55,152 bases of DNA from Methylococcaceae bacterium (GTDB lineage Bacteria > Pseudomonadota > Gammaproteobacteria > Methylococcales > Methylomonadaceae): positions 1 to 55,152 of the forward strand of contig JAKIUK010000023.1 of NCBI GenBank assembly GCA_021647585.1. Reading direction: 5' to 3'. Within the stretch, counting starts at the first letter, position 1; every line of letters starts with the position of its first letter. The notes under the pieces were generated by a model. The model did not search any database and had not been told where the DNA came from. It saw nothing but the letters and a program-made list of their open reading frames with translations. The position numbers and the translations under genes were made by a program. Shown in pieces: positions 37,259 through 46,225 of this stretch.

Positions 37259-37783
37259 ATGAAAGTATTTTTTTTGGCATTTCTTCTGTTATCAGTCATA
37301 CCCGCAACCGCTTATGCTGGCACACCCGGTGAGGTTATGATCGGCAGTTATTTGCGCGAGGCAACACTGAAAGGACTTAATAGAAAAACAAGACAGTTTT
37401 CTGATTTCAAGGGCAAACCACTGATCATTAACGTCTGGGCCAGCTGGTGTGGTCCCTGTCGATCAGAGATGGCTTCACTGGAACGACTTGCACAGCGCTA
37501 TAACGGCAAACAATTCAATGTAATTGGGATTTCTACAGATGACTATCAACATGCGGCTGAACGACTCATCAAACAGTCTGGAATTAGCTTTGAAAATTTT
37601 CTTGATAGCAAACTGCTGCTAGAAAATATGCTGGGTGCCAATACCATTCCGTTAACGATTCTGGTTGATGCTGATGGCCGTGTTTTGGATAAAATCCGCG
37701 GTGCATATGAGTGGGATACTCCGAAAACCATTGAAGCAATAGAACAAACCTTTCACATTAAGTTGACTCAGCAGAAAAAATAG
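37259..37783 (+). CDS. Periplasmic TlpA/ResA-like thioredoxin
   Basis: 174 residues with a signal peptide (MKVFFLAFLLLSVIPATAYA). Thioredoxin fold with the active site WCGPC (about residues 62-66), ASWCGPCRSEM, and the cis-proline loop IPLTILVDADG. Such proteins reduce disulfides in the periplasm, often for cytochrome c assembly. It stands alone between pilU genes and glyQS, so its partner is unknown. Confidence 0.88.
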   Translation: MKVFFLAFLLLSVIPATAYAGTPGEVMIGSYLREATLKGLNRKTRQFSDFKGKPLIINVWASWCGPCRSEMASLERLAQRYNGKQFNVIGISTDDYQHAAERLIKQSGISFENFLDSKLLLENMLGANTIPLTILVDADGRVLDKIRGAYEWDTPKTIEAIEQTFHIKLTQQKK

Positions 37784-37853
37784 AGAGTTGGTATTATCAT
37801 TTCTGGAAACAAGTATGCACGTTTAATTTCAATTTAACTTGGCCACTACCTAG

Positions 37854-37907
37854 AAGGCTGTCCGAGAATAGAAAAACCTACTACGGTTTCTATTCTCGAA
37901 CAACCTT
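37854..37907. mobile_element. MITE type B, short copy (54 bp, CTAG duplication)
   Basis: AAGGCTGTCCGAGAATAGAAA and TTTCTATTCTCGAACAACCTT are inverted repeats with two mismatches around a 12-base centre (AACCTACTACGG), the same outer ends as the 33841 copy with the middle deleted. CTAG lies on both sides (37850-37853, 37908-37911), and the right-hand CTAG is also the left flank of the next MITE. Confidence 0.85.
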
Positions 37908-37911
37908 CTAG

Positions 37912-38052
37912 TTCTACTTTGTCACATTTGAATGGATACTATACAAAGTATCTTCATAAGGTGCTTTGTACGCACCATATAGGCAATGGAAGGATACAAA
38001 ATAATTTTGCTGCGTGTAACGCACCCTACATTTATAATCTGACAAAGTAAAA
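37912..38052. mobile_element. MITE type A, copy 2 (141 bp, CTAG duplication)
   Basis: The same element as at 31197-31338, in the opposite orientation: left end TTCTACTTTGTCACATTTGA, right end GACAAAGTAAAA. It is flanked by CTAG at 37908-37911 and 38053-38056. It shares its left CTAG with the adjacent type B element. About 110 bases lie between it and glyQ. Confidence 0.85.
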
Positions 38053-38166
38053 CTAGCCATATTAGTATAAAAAACAAACCTCCACTCATTACTATTCTTT
38101 CATCAGCTCTTATCCTTTCCCTCCTTTTTAGGCTATAATTGTCGGTTTTTTATTGTCTGAACAATA

Positions 38167-39090
38167 ATGCCTGTGCCAAGCTCATACAACGATTTATTGA
38201 CATTTCAAGGACTTATTTTAGCCCTGCAACAATACTGGTCTGAACAAGGCTGTATTTTATTACAACCTTTAGATCAGGAAGTTGGCGCTGGAACATTCCA
38301 CCCGGCTACTTTTTTACGTGCGATAGGCCCAGAACCTTGGAATGCTGCCTATGTACAACCTTCCAGAAGACCCACTGATGGACGCTATGGAGAAAACCCT
38401 ATGCGTCTGCAACATTATTATCAGTTTCAGGTAATTTTAAAACCTTCTCCGGATAATATTCAGCAACTGTATTTAGATTCACTCAAATATTTAGGTCTGG
38501 ATTTACTTGAACATGATGTCCGCTTTGTTGAAGATAACTGGGAATCTCCTACTCTAGGGGCCTGGGGGCTGGGTTGGGAAGTTTGGTTAAATGGCATGGA
38601 AGTCTCACAATTTACTTATTTTCAACAAGTCGGTGGATTAGAGTGCAAGCCTGTTAGTGGTGAACTGACTTATGGCCTTGAACGTATAGCCATGTACATA
38701 CAAGGGGTTGAGAGTGTTTATGACCTGGTCTGGACTAATGGCCCACAAGGAGTAGTGACTTATGGTGATGTTTTTCACCAAAACGAAGTGGAAATGTCTG
38801 AATATAATTTTGACCATGCCAATGTGGATTTTTTATTCACTTGCTTTGATACCTATGAGCAAGAATGCCAAAAACTGATTAAAAAAGATCTACCCTTACC
38901 TGCTTATGAAATGGTGTTAAAAGCCTCGCATACTTTTAATTTACTGGATGCTCGTCATGCTATTTCCGTCACAGAAAGACAACGTTATATTTTACGGGTT
39001 CGTAACTTATCCAAGTCGGTTGCTGAAGCTTATTATAATCGCAGGGAATCGCTAGGTTTTCCTATGCTATCCACTGAGCAGGGAGAATAA
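38167..39090 (+). CDS. glyQ: Glycyl-tRNA synthetase alpha subunit
   Basis: 307 residues, catalytic subunit of the bacterial alpha2beta2 enzyme. Marks: FQGLILALQQYWSEQGCIL, QEVGAGTFHPATFLRA, AYVQPSRRPTDGRYGENP (class II motif 2 region) and GLERIAMYIQGV (motif 3). Two bases before glyS. A TATAAT at 38134-38139 may be the -10 element. Confidence 0.97.
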   Translation: MPVPSSYNDLLTFQGLILALQQYWSEQGCILLQPLDQEVGAGTFHPATFLRAIGPEPWNAAYVQPSRRPTDGRYGENPMRLQHYYQFQVILKPSPDNIQQLYLDSLKYLGLDLLEHDVRFVEDNWESPTLGAWGLGWEVWLNGMEVSQFTYFQQVGGLECKPVSGELTYGLERIAMYIQGVESVYDLVWTNGPQGVVTYGDVFHQNEVEMSEYNFDHANVDFLFTCFDTYEQECQKLIKKDLPLPAYEMVLKASHTFNLLDARHAISVTERQRYILRVRNLSKSVAEAYYNRRESLGFPMLSTEQGE

Positions 39091-39092
39091 TT

Positions 39093-41159
39093 ATGTCACT
39101 CACTAAAGACTTACTCTTTGAATTAGGTTGCGAGGAGCTACCTCCTAAATCGCTATTAAAATTAAGTAATGCCTTGCTTAGCGGTATAGAAACGGGCTTA
39201 AAAGATGCGTCGTTAAGTTACACATCTGCACATGCCTATGCTACCCCTCGACGTTTAGCGGTCATCATTAAAAGTTTAAATACCTCTCAACCTAACAAGT
39301 CTATTGAAAAAAGAGGCCCAGCCGTACAAGCGGCCTTTGCAGAAGACGGCACTCCCAGTAAGGCTGCACAAGGTTTTGCCAGAGGCTGTGGTACCACTGT
39401 AGACAAACTGGACAGATTAAAAACAGATAAAGGTGAATGGCTAGCTTTTAATCAGCAAGTTAAAGGCTTGGCAACAGAACAGCTTATTCCTGAAATCATA
39501 CTAAAAAGCATTCATTTACTTCCTATCGCTAAAAGAATGCGTTGGGGCAGTTATAGTACCGAGTTTGTCCGCCCTGTACATTGGTGTGTGTTACTTTTTG
39601 CGGAAACTGTTATAGAGACTGAAATTTTAGGTTTAACAACTGGCAACCAATCACAAGGTCATCGTTTTCATGCGCCTCACGCTCTTACCATTAAAAATGC
39701 TGCAGAATATCTAACAACATTAGAACAAAAAGGTAAGGTCATTGCTGATTTTGCTCAACGTCAAACGCTTATTGAAAACAAAGCCAATGCAGCTGCTAAT
39801 AAGGTGGATGGTGTTGCCCATATTGAAGCCGAACTACTTGAAGAAATTACAGCGTTAAATGAATGGCCAGTCCCTGTGATGGGTAATTTTGATTCCCGCT
39901 TTCTTGATTTGCCAAACGAAGTATTGATTACTACCATGCAAATCAATCAAAAATACTTTCCCATCAAGAATAAAGACGGTGAACTACTGCCTCACTTTAT
40001 TACCTTTAGTAATATTGAAAGCAGCCGCCCTCAATCTATTCAAGAAGGTAATGAACGCGTTATTATGCCTCGTCTGGCAGATGCTGAATTCTTCTGGAAG
40101 CAAGATAGAAAACAAAAACTGGAAAATCGTGTCGCTAGTTTAGAAACCATTGTATTCCAGAAAACACTGGGTACACTTGCGGATAAAACTCAGCGCGTTG
40201 AAAAACTGGCTGAATATATTGCTCAACAATTAAATGCGGATGTTTCTCTAGCCAAACGTGCGGCACACCTAGCTAAAACAGATTTAATGACCAATATGGT
40301 GGGTGAGTTTGCCAGTTTACAAGGCATCGTAGGTCGTTACTATGCGCTTGCTGACAACGAACCTGAAGAGGTCGCAATTGCAATAGAAGAACAGTACTTC
40401 CCTAAACAATCGGGTAGCCCAACACCTGCGAGTATCACAGGACAAATACTTTCTGTTGCTGAAAAAATGGATACTCTAAGTGGTATCTTTAGTGCAAACC
40501 TTATCCCAACCGGTGATAAAGATCCGTATGCTCTAAGACGAGCAAGCCTAGGCTCACTTAGAATCATTATTGAAAACAAGTTAGATTTAGACATAGTTGA
40601 TCTAATCAAATTTTCTTTAGCGCAATTCAGCCATGATTTTGATAATGCAAAAACTCAACAGCTCATAGTTGATTTTGTTTTTGATCGCCTAAAAGGTTAT
40701 TGTCTGGATCATGACCATACTGCAGATGAATTTGAAGCCGTCATTTCAGTCAATCCAACTAAACCTTTAGATTTTATACAGCGCCTGCAAGCGGTTAAAG
40801 CCTTCAGGCAATTACCAGAAGCTGAAAGCTTAGCCGCTGCAAATAAACGTATTATTAATATTCTGAAAAAATCTGAAACACCAGCCGCTGATTCAATTAA
40901 CAATCTGATAGAACCACAAGAAAAAAACTTATATGCAGCTGCCAATGTATCGGCTGAAGACATTCAACCCTTATTAGAACAAAAAGATTACCAGGCAACA
41001 TTAACACGTCTTGCCCTATTAAAAGAGGATGTGGATGCCTTTTTTGATAATGTTATGGTTAATACTGATGATTTGGAACTGCGTGCTAACCGCTTGGCCT
41101 TACTATCTATGCTGTCTAATCAGTTCCTTAAAATTGCCGATATTTCTAAATTACAGTAA
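39093..41159 (+). CDS. glyS: Glycyl-tRNA synthetase beta subunit
   Basis: 688 residues, tRNA-binding subunit. N-terminal LLFELGCEELPPKSL, then YATPRRLAVII, MRWGSYSTEFVRPVHWCVLL and the HD-like MVGEFASLQGIVGRYYA segment; the C-terminus ends in an anticodon-binding DALR-like region. Its stop overlaps the gmhB ATG (TAATG). Confidence 0.97.
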   Translation: MSLTKDLLFELGCEELPPKSLLKLSNALLSGIETGLKDASLSYTSAHAYATPRRLAVIIKSLNTSQPNKSIEKRGPAVQAAFAEDGTPSKAAQGFARGCGTTVDKLDRLKTDKGEWLAFNQQVKGLATEQLIPEIILKSIHLLPIAKRMRWGSYSTEFVRPVHWCVLLFAETVIETEILGLTTGNQSQGHRFHAPHALTIKNAAEYLTTLEQKGKVIADFAQRQTLIENKANAAANKVDGVAHIEAELLEEITALNEWPVPVMGNFDSRFLDLPNEVLITTMQINQKYFPIKNKDGELLPHFITFSNIESSRPQSIQEGNERVIMPRLADAEFFWKQDRKQKLENRVASLETIVFQKTLGTLADKTQRVEKLAEYIAQQLNADVSLAKRAAHLAKTDLMTNMVGEFASLQGIVGRYYALADNEPEEVAIAIEEQYFPKQSGSPTPASITGQILSVAEKMDTLSGIFSANLIPTGDKDPYALRRASLGSLRIIIENKLDLDIVDLIKFSLAQFSHDFDNAKTQQLIVDFVFDRLKGYCLDHDHTADEFEAVISVNPTKPLDFIQRLQAVKAFRQLPEAESLAAANKRIINILKKSETPAADSINNLIEPQEKNLYAAANVSAEDIQPLLEQKDYQATLTRLALLKEDVDAFFDNVMVNTDDLELRANRLALLSMLSNQFLKIADISKLQ

Positions 41160-41701
41160 TGTCACAAAGCTATGTATTACTGGATCGTGACGGAGTTATT
41201 AACTATGATTCAGATGATTATATCAAGACTCCAGATGAATGGATCCCCATTCCAGGTAGTCTTGAAGCCATTGCTTTATTGAACAACCATGGCTATAAAG
41301 TTGTCGTCATCACTAACCAGTCAGGTTTAAGCAGAGGGTTTTACAACGAAATCACTCTTGCTGAAATACACAAAAAAATGTTTGACCTAAGCAAAGCCAA
41401 AGGTGGAAATATTGAGAAAATATATATTTGCCCCCATGGCCCTGATGACAACTGCCAATGCCGCAAACCTAATCCTGGTATGCTAACTGACTTTGCTAAA
41501 GAAAATAATAAATCTTTAACAGATATTTATTTTATCGGTGACAAATTAGCTGATATTCAAGCAGCAATTGCAGCAGGCGCTAATCCAATACTGGTAAAAA
41601 CAGGCAAAGGCCAGAGAACTATTAAAAATAATCCCGATATCAACTATCCCATTTTTGAGAACCTTTATGACGCAGCAAAATTCATCGTCTCAGAAAAATA
41701 A
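41159..41701 (+). CDS. gmhB: D-glycero-beta-D-manno-heptose 1,7-bisphosphate 7-phosphatase
   Basis: 180 residues, HAD-type phosphatase of the LPS heptose pathway. Motif I LLDRDGVINYD, motif II ITNQSGLSRG, the zinc loop CPHGPDDNCQCRKPNPG and motif IV FIGDKLADIQAA are all present. Coupled to glyS and overlaps plsC by 35 bases. Confidence 0.95.
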   Translation: MSQSYVLLDRDGVINYDSDDYIKTPDEWIPIPGSLEAIALLNNHGYKVVVITNQSGLSRGFYNEITLAEIHKKMFDLSKAKGGNIEKIYICPHGPDDNCQCRKPNPGMLTDFAKENNKSLTDIYFIGDKLADIQAAIAAGANPILVKTGKGQRTIKNNPDINYPIFENLYDAAKFIVSEK

Positions 41702-42428
41702 TTTCAGAGTCTACCTTGGTTCCAGCATTTTTATTATTTATATATTTATATCCGTATTAGTTTTCGGACCACTTATTATCCTCTGCTTGATCTTTCCATT
41801 TCCAGTTCGATATAAATTATCAACCTTATGGGCAGCCTCTGTCCTCTGGGTCATCAAGGTGTGCTGTGGGCTGACATACAAAATAGAAGGTTTAGAAAAC
41901 TTACCTAAAGACCAGGCTTATATTGTCCTAAGTAAACATCAGTCCGCCTGGGAAACCCTTGCTTTACGCCTATTTTTACCAAAGCAAGTCTGCGTGTTAA
42001 AACAGTCTTTAACCTGGATTCCAATTGGTGGTTGGGCCTTATCTACATTAAAACCCATAGCTATCAATAGAGATAATCAAAGAGCCGCATTAAATACCTT
42101 AATTAAACAAGGTACTGAACGTCTAAATGAAGGGTTTGTTGTCGTTATTTTCCCCGAAGGCACTCGGGCGGCTCCTGGGGAAAACAAAAAATTTAATGCG
42201 GGAGGAGCCATGTTAGCTCATAGATCCGGTTATCCCGTCATTCCACTGGCTCATAACGCAGGTGAATTCTGGCCTCGTTACAGCTTTTTAAAATACCCCG
42301 GAACCATAACCGTTAAGATAGGTCCTGCTATAGAATCGACAGAAAAAAAAGCAAAAGAAATTAATTCAGCCGCTACCGAATGGATTGCTCTAGCGATGAA
42401 TGAAATATCATCACCCCATACATTATAA
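41667..42428 (+). CDS. plsC: 1-acyl-sn-glycerol-3-phosphate acyltransferase
   Basis: About 253 residues from the ATG at 41667; a TTG at 41655 is the alternative. Membrane helix SSIFIIYIFISVLVFGPLII, then the active-site block KHQSAWETLAL. This is the HX4E variant of the HX4D motif, as in related proteobacterial members. GWALSTLKPIAINRDN and FPEGTRAAPG follow. Makes phosphatidic acid at the inner membrane. The glyQ-glyS-gmhB-plsC order is a common gammaproteobacterial cluster. Confidence 0.93.
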   Translation: MTQQNSSSQKNNFRVYLGSSIFIIYIFISVLVFGPLIILCLIFPFPVRYKLSTLWAASVLWVIKVCCGLTYKIEGLENLPKDQAYIVLSKHQSAWETLALRLFLPKQVCVLKQSLTWIPIGGWALSTLKPIAINRDNQRAALNTLIKQGTERLNEGFVVVIFPEGTRAAPGENKKFNAGGAMLAHRSGYPVIPLAHNAGEFWPRYSFLKYPGTITVKIGPAIESTEKKAKEINSAATEWIALAMNEISSPHTL

Positions 42429-42448
42429 GTTTTAACTGATATAAAACC

Positions 42449-42874
42449 ATGAATAAAATATTACTGATTTGCACGTCTATCCTTTTTTTAACTGCTTGTG
42501 CGGATAAACAAAACTATGAACAAGCCGTATTGGCAGAAATGCAAACTGAACAAGATCTTAAAGATTATAAAATAGACCCTGAACACATGATGAAATGTGT
42601 CGTTGATTTATCATCAAAGAAAATGCCTGGATTGTTCCCTGTCGACCCTCACAGACTGACAGCATATCAAAACTATACAAAAATGCTATCAATGAGTAGT
42701 GCTGAAGATAAACAGAAAAAGCTTGAAGAGCTACGCTCTCTTTTTGGCTCTCCAAAAGAATTAGCAAAAGCGCACAGTAATTATACGGAAAGTGTGATGA
42801 ACTGTTTAGCAGCCATTATCATGGAATCAGAATCAGAGGCAAAAGAAGAAAACACTGAAGGGGCAGAAAGCTAA
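42449..42874 (+). CDS. Small lipoprotein, unknown
   Basis: 141 residues with a lipobox LTAC at the end of the signal sequence MNKILLICTSILFLTAC. Mature region helical, with two cysteines (MKCVVDL, MNCLAAI) that could pair, and an acidic tail (ESEAKEENTEGAES). It lies 20 bases after plsC and is probably the last gene of that unit. Asp at +3, so outer-membrane sorting is likely. Confidence 0.7.
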   Translation: MNKILLICTSILFLTACADKQNYEQAVLAEMQTEQDLKDYKIDPEHMMKCVVDLSSKKMPGLFPVDPHRLTAYQNYTKMLSMSSAEDKQKKLEELRSLFGSPKELAKAHSNYTESVMNCLAAIIMESESEAKEENTEGAES

Positions 42875-42910
42875 CTTTTTAACGTTTTTTAAAAAAGTGG
42901 TGTAAATCCA

Positions 42911-42943
42911 TTTTGGTGGTGAAAAATACCAACACCACCAAAA
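42911..42943. terminator. Bidirectional hairpin
   Basis: TTTTGGTGGTG (42911-42921) pairs perfectly with CACCACCAAAA (42933-42943), flanked by A/T on each side. It separates the convergent lipoprotein gene and the nuclease gene and would terminate in either direction. Confidence 0.65.
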
Positions 42944-42985
42944 TCACAGCGCCTCTCAAAAAAAAACCATTTACTTTTTACAGCA

Positions 42986-43972
42986 TCAAAGTAGTGTCAA
43001 AAAATATTCAACAAAGTTTTTTTCATTAACAAATGTTATTTCATACATACTTGTTAAACCCTTTGTTTGTTCATCACTTAAGCCTAATACTAACATGGTA
43101 AAATTTTGTTTATCAATTCCCATTCGCGTTCTTAACTTATGATATTTTTCTATGGTAGACCTAAATTCCCCTGATTTACATTCTATAAATAAGGGGATCT
43201 TATTATTTATTAGAAAAAAAACATCCACTTCATGCTTGTCTTCGTTAGGAAAATGTACTTTGAAACTTCTTAATGCTGAAAACGGCACCTTTTTTTCATA
43301 AAATAGCATCAGTAGTTTCATAAACACAAACCATTCCAGCCATTCCCCATTAAAAAAATTAACAACAGAAGATGTCTGTTGCAATGTCAAATGGATACGT
43401 TTTTCTGATTTATTATAAAAATATTTGGCAACGAAGGAAAAATCGTAAAGCGCTTTACAATACCTTGTTAAAGACTGAACTTCTTTTTGAGAGTAATTTG
43501 CAATCGCTAGTGTTACAGAGTTATACCCTTTTCTTTGGGTCTTTTTTATACGATCATTAACATCTTTTAATAACTCGTAATTATCTCCCAAAGCCACTGC
43601 AATTTCATCAAAAAAGCCTTGAGTATCAATTTTTGAAGTATCAACATCCAATAAAATTCCCTTTTGATCAAACCAATCTATTATGGGTTTAAACTGCGTT
43701 TGATTTGTCATTGCGGAGGTATTGTGAAGATCAATATCTACATCATCAAAATTAAGGTCTTCAGTTTCAACTAGCTCAAGTTCAACTTCTTCCTTTAATT
43801 TGGAATATTTTTTCTGCAAACCTTGGAATTTTTCTATTACATTTTTAACAAATGTAATCGTATTATGGATAGCAACAGGCTCTTTACATACGGGACATTT
43901 GACAGTTTTACCGATATATTCATCTGGAGCTTCACGTAAATAACTACATTTATTGCATAACAAAATGGCCAT
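42986..43972 (-). CDS. Zinc ribbon + coiled coil + Card1/DUF1887-like PD-(D/E)XK nuclease
   Basis: 328 residues. An N-terminal zinc ribbon (CNKC at 6-9, CPVC at 26-29) is followed by a charged, coiled-coil-like segment (40-75). The C-terminal 130 residues carry a restriction-endonuclease-like core: GEWLEWF (209-215), HEVDVFF with Asp250, and IECKSGEF with Glu264 and Lys266. This D...ExK and the GxWLE motif are as in the DUF1887 domain of Card1/Can2 CRISPR-ancillary nucleases. No CARF domain is recognised in the middle 100 residues and there is no CRISPR locus in the window. It is a monocistronic orphan between fumC and plsC units. Substrate unknown; a defence role is inferred. Confidence 0.7.
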   Translation of the reverse strand: MAILLCNKCSYLREAPDEYIGKTVKCPVCKEPVAIHNTITFVKNVIEKFQGLQKKYSKLKEEVELELVETEDLNFDDVDIDLHNTSAMTNQTQFKPIIDWFDQKGILLDVDTSKIDTQGFFDEIAVALGDNYELLKDVNDRIKKTQRKGYNSVTLAIANYSQKEVQSLTRYCKALYDFSFVAKYFYNKSEKRIHLTLQQTSSVVNFFNGEWLEWFVFMKLLMLFYEKKVPFSALRSFKVHFPNEDKHEVDVFFLINNKIPLFIECKSGEFRSTIEKYHKLRTRMGIDKQNFTMLVLGLSDEQTKGLTSMYEITFVNEKNFVEYFLTLL

Positions 43973-44077
43973 TAACTAAACCCGTTGAAAATTAATAGAG
44001 TATTCAGATACTGATACTATATTGTCACGCGCTTAATGTATAGTCGTTTTTAACTCACATACCGCTATTACAGGCTC

Positions 44078-45472
44078 CTAGCCACTAATCCCACCTTTTG
44101 TGAGATGACCAGGCTCTAACAATCGTTCTAATTCCTCACGGCTTAAATCAGTCATTTCCTGTGCAACATCAATAATTGGTTTTCCATGCTTATAAGCTGC
44201 TTTTGCAATTTCCGCCGCTTTTGCATAACCGATAATTGGGTTTAAAGCAGTGACTAAAATCGGGTTTTTTGATAATGCTTCCTGTAATTTATCCTCTCTT
44301 ACATTGAATGTAGCAATTGCTTTGTCAGCTAGCACCTTAGTGACATTACCGAGTATTTCGATACTTTGTAAAACATTATAAGCAATAACCGGAAGCATCA
44401 CATTCAACTGAAATGTCCCGGCCTGACCTGCAATTGTAATAGTAGCATCATTACCAATCACTTGCGCAGCAACCATCGCTGTTGCTTCAGGAATCACCGG
44501 ATTAACCTTACCTGGCATAATACTACTTCCTGGCTGCAAAGCTGTTAATTCTATCTCACCCAATCCAGCCAGAGGCCCACTATTCATCCAGCGTAAATCA
44601 TTGGCGATTTTCATTAAACTGACTGCAATGACTTTCATTTGCCCTGATAATTCAACAATAGCATCCTGCGCACTTAAACTTTCAAAAAAAGAATCATTAG
44701 GCCTAAATGGAAAGCCGGTTTCTTCAGATAAAGCCAGTGAAAACTTTTCTGCAAACTGTGGGTCTGCATTAATTCCTGTCCCTACCGCTGTCCCCCCTAA
44801 TGCCAGTTTATAAACTCTAGGTAAGGTTGCATTTATTCGGTCTATGCCATTACGAATTTGCAAGGCCCATGCCCCTAACTCTTGACTCATTCTTACTGGC
44901 ATTGCATCCATTAAATGGGTACGTCCTGTTTTGGTAATGCCCTCTAATGATACGGCTTTTTCTTCGATCACTTCCGCCAGATGAATCAATCCTGGCAATA
45001 ATATTTTCTGGCATTCTACCGCTGAACTGACATGAATCGCTGTAGGTATCACATCATTACTGCTTTGCCCCATATTGACATGGTCATTTGCACCTACTGC
45101 AACACCAGCAATTTCACTGGCTAAATGGGCCAGCACTTCATTGACATTCATATTGGTACTGGTACCAGATCCCGTTTGAAACACATCAATCGGAAATTGA
45201 TGTTGATGCTGACCATCTATAATTTGCTGAGCAGCAATTACAATTGCATTGCCTTTCTGCTCATCTAGCACATCTAAGTCCATATTAACCTTGGCTGCAT
45301 TTTTTTTTATTAAGGCAATTGTCTTTATAAAAGCAGGAGGCATAATCATTTCACTAATGGGAAAATTATCAATCGCCCTTTGCGTCTGGGCCGCATATAA
45401 GGCACTAGCAGGAACTTGTAACGCCCCCATACTGTCCTTTTCTATTCTGTAATCTTCTGTCATTTCAGTCAT
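44078..45472 (-). CDS. fumC: Class II fumarase
   Basis: 464 residues. FumC interconverts fumarate and malate without an iron-sulfur cluster. Motifs: TGSGTSTNMNVNEV, SSNDVIPTA, GRTHLMDA and the superfamily signature GSSIMPGKVNP. The start overlaps the glutaredoxin-like gene by eight bases; a second in-frame ATG is nine bases further. Last gene of the metH-yqhA-glutaredoxin-fumC run. Confidence 0.96.
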   Translation of the reverse strand: MTEMTEDYRIEKDSMGALQVPASALYAAQTQRAIDNFPISEMIMPPAFIKTIALIKKNAAKVNMDLDVLDEQKGNAIVIAAQQIIDGQHQHQFPIDVFQTGSGTSTNMNVNEVLAHLASEIAGVAVGANDHVNMGQSSNDVIPTAIHVSSAVECQKILLPGLIHLAEVIEEKAVSLEGITKTGRTHLMDAMPVRMSQELGAWALQIRNGIDRINATLPRVYKLALGGTAVGTGINADPQFAEKFSLALSEETGFPFRPNDSFFESLSAQDAIVELSGQMKVIAVSLMKIANDLRWMNSGPLAGLGEIELTALQPGSSIMPGKVNPVIPEATAMVAAQVIGNDATITIAGQAGTFQLNVMLPVIAYNVLQSIEILGNVTKVLADKAIATFNVREDKLQEALSKNPILVTALNPIIGYAKAAEIAKAAYKHGKPIIDVAQEMTDLSREELERLLEPGHLTKGGISG

Positions 45473-45707
45473 GACTTAACTCCTTAAAAAAAGTTTGTAC
45501 ATCAATCAAAGTAAAAGGCCAGCCCAATTCTTTTTTTGTTTCAGGGTGATATAAAACAGGGATTCTAATAGCATACTTTTCTTGCCATTGCGTTTGTTCA
45601 GCTATATCAATATTCTGAATATTAATATGCTCACATGCCGCCAGGATTAACTCAGCCTCCTCACATAAATGACAACCCAAGGTACCTAATAAAATAAGTT
45701 TCATCAT
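45465..45707 (-). CDS. Glutaredoxin-like (DUF836) protein
   Basis: 80 residues, thioredoxin fold: MMKLILLGTLGCHLCEEAEL with the CHLC redox motif, then IDIAEQTQWQEKY and RIPVLYHP with the cis-proline. Typical for the DUF836 family of short glutaredoxins; partner unknown. Two bases after yqhA, overlapping fumC. Confidence 0.85.
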   Translation of the reverse strand: MMKLILLGTLGCHLCEEAELILAACEHINIQNIDIAEQTQWQEKYAIRIPVLYHPETKKELGWPFTLIDVQTFFKELSHD

Positions 45708-45709
45708 TA

Positions 45710-46213
45710 TTAATACCTGGAAAATTTATCCAAATACCCCATAAACAAAGCTGATAGTACTAAAGTTAAATGAATTAACACATACCACATCAACTTGTCA
45801 TTATCGGTTTGCTCTATATTCATAAAAATCTTCAACAAATGAATGGAAGAAATAGCCACAATGGAAGCCGCTACTTTCATTTTAAGTGAGCCGTAATCAT
45901 GGCTGCCTAACCAATCCAGTTTTTCAGTATTCTCTGCTATATCCATCTGAGAGACAAAGTTTTCATAGCCACTGAACATAACAATTACCAACAAGCTTCC
46001 GACTAAAGTGAGATCAATCAAAGTGAGAATCGTTAAAATTAACTGTGACTCATCAATTTCCAGTATTTGTGGTATGAAATGATAAAGTTCCTGATAAAAT
46101 TTAATAAACAATGCAATCAACGCCAGACTCAAACCTAAATAAACAGGTGCTAAAATCCAGCGACTGGCATACATAATCCTTTCCATGCTCTTTTCAGCTT
46201 TATTGGCAGACAT
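45710..46213 (-). CDS. UPF0114 membrane protein YqhA-like
   Basis: 167 residues with four hydrophobic helices. ASRWILAPVYLGLSLALIALF and the LTLIDLTLVGSLLVIVMFSGYENFVS segment are the YqhA signature. Function unknown in the family. Twelve bases after metH. Confidence 0.85.
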   Translation of the reverse strand: MSANKAEKSMERIMYASRWILAPVYLGLSLALIALFIKFYQELYHFIPQILEIDESQLILTILTLIDLTLVGSLLVIVMFSGYENFVSQMDIAENTEKLDWLGSHDYGSLKMKVAASIVAISSIHLLKIFMNIEQTDNDKLMWYVLIHLTLVLSALFMGYLDKFSRY

Positions 46214-46225
46214 CAGCTAGCAACC

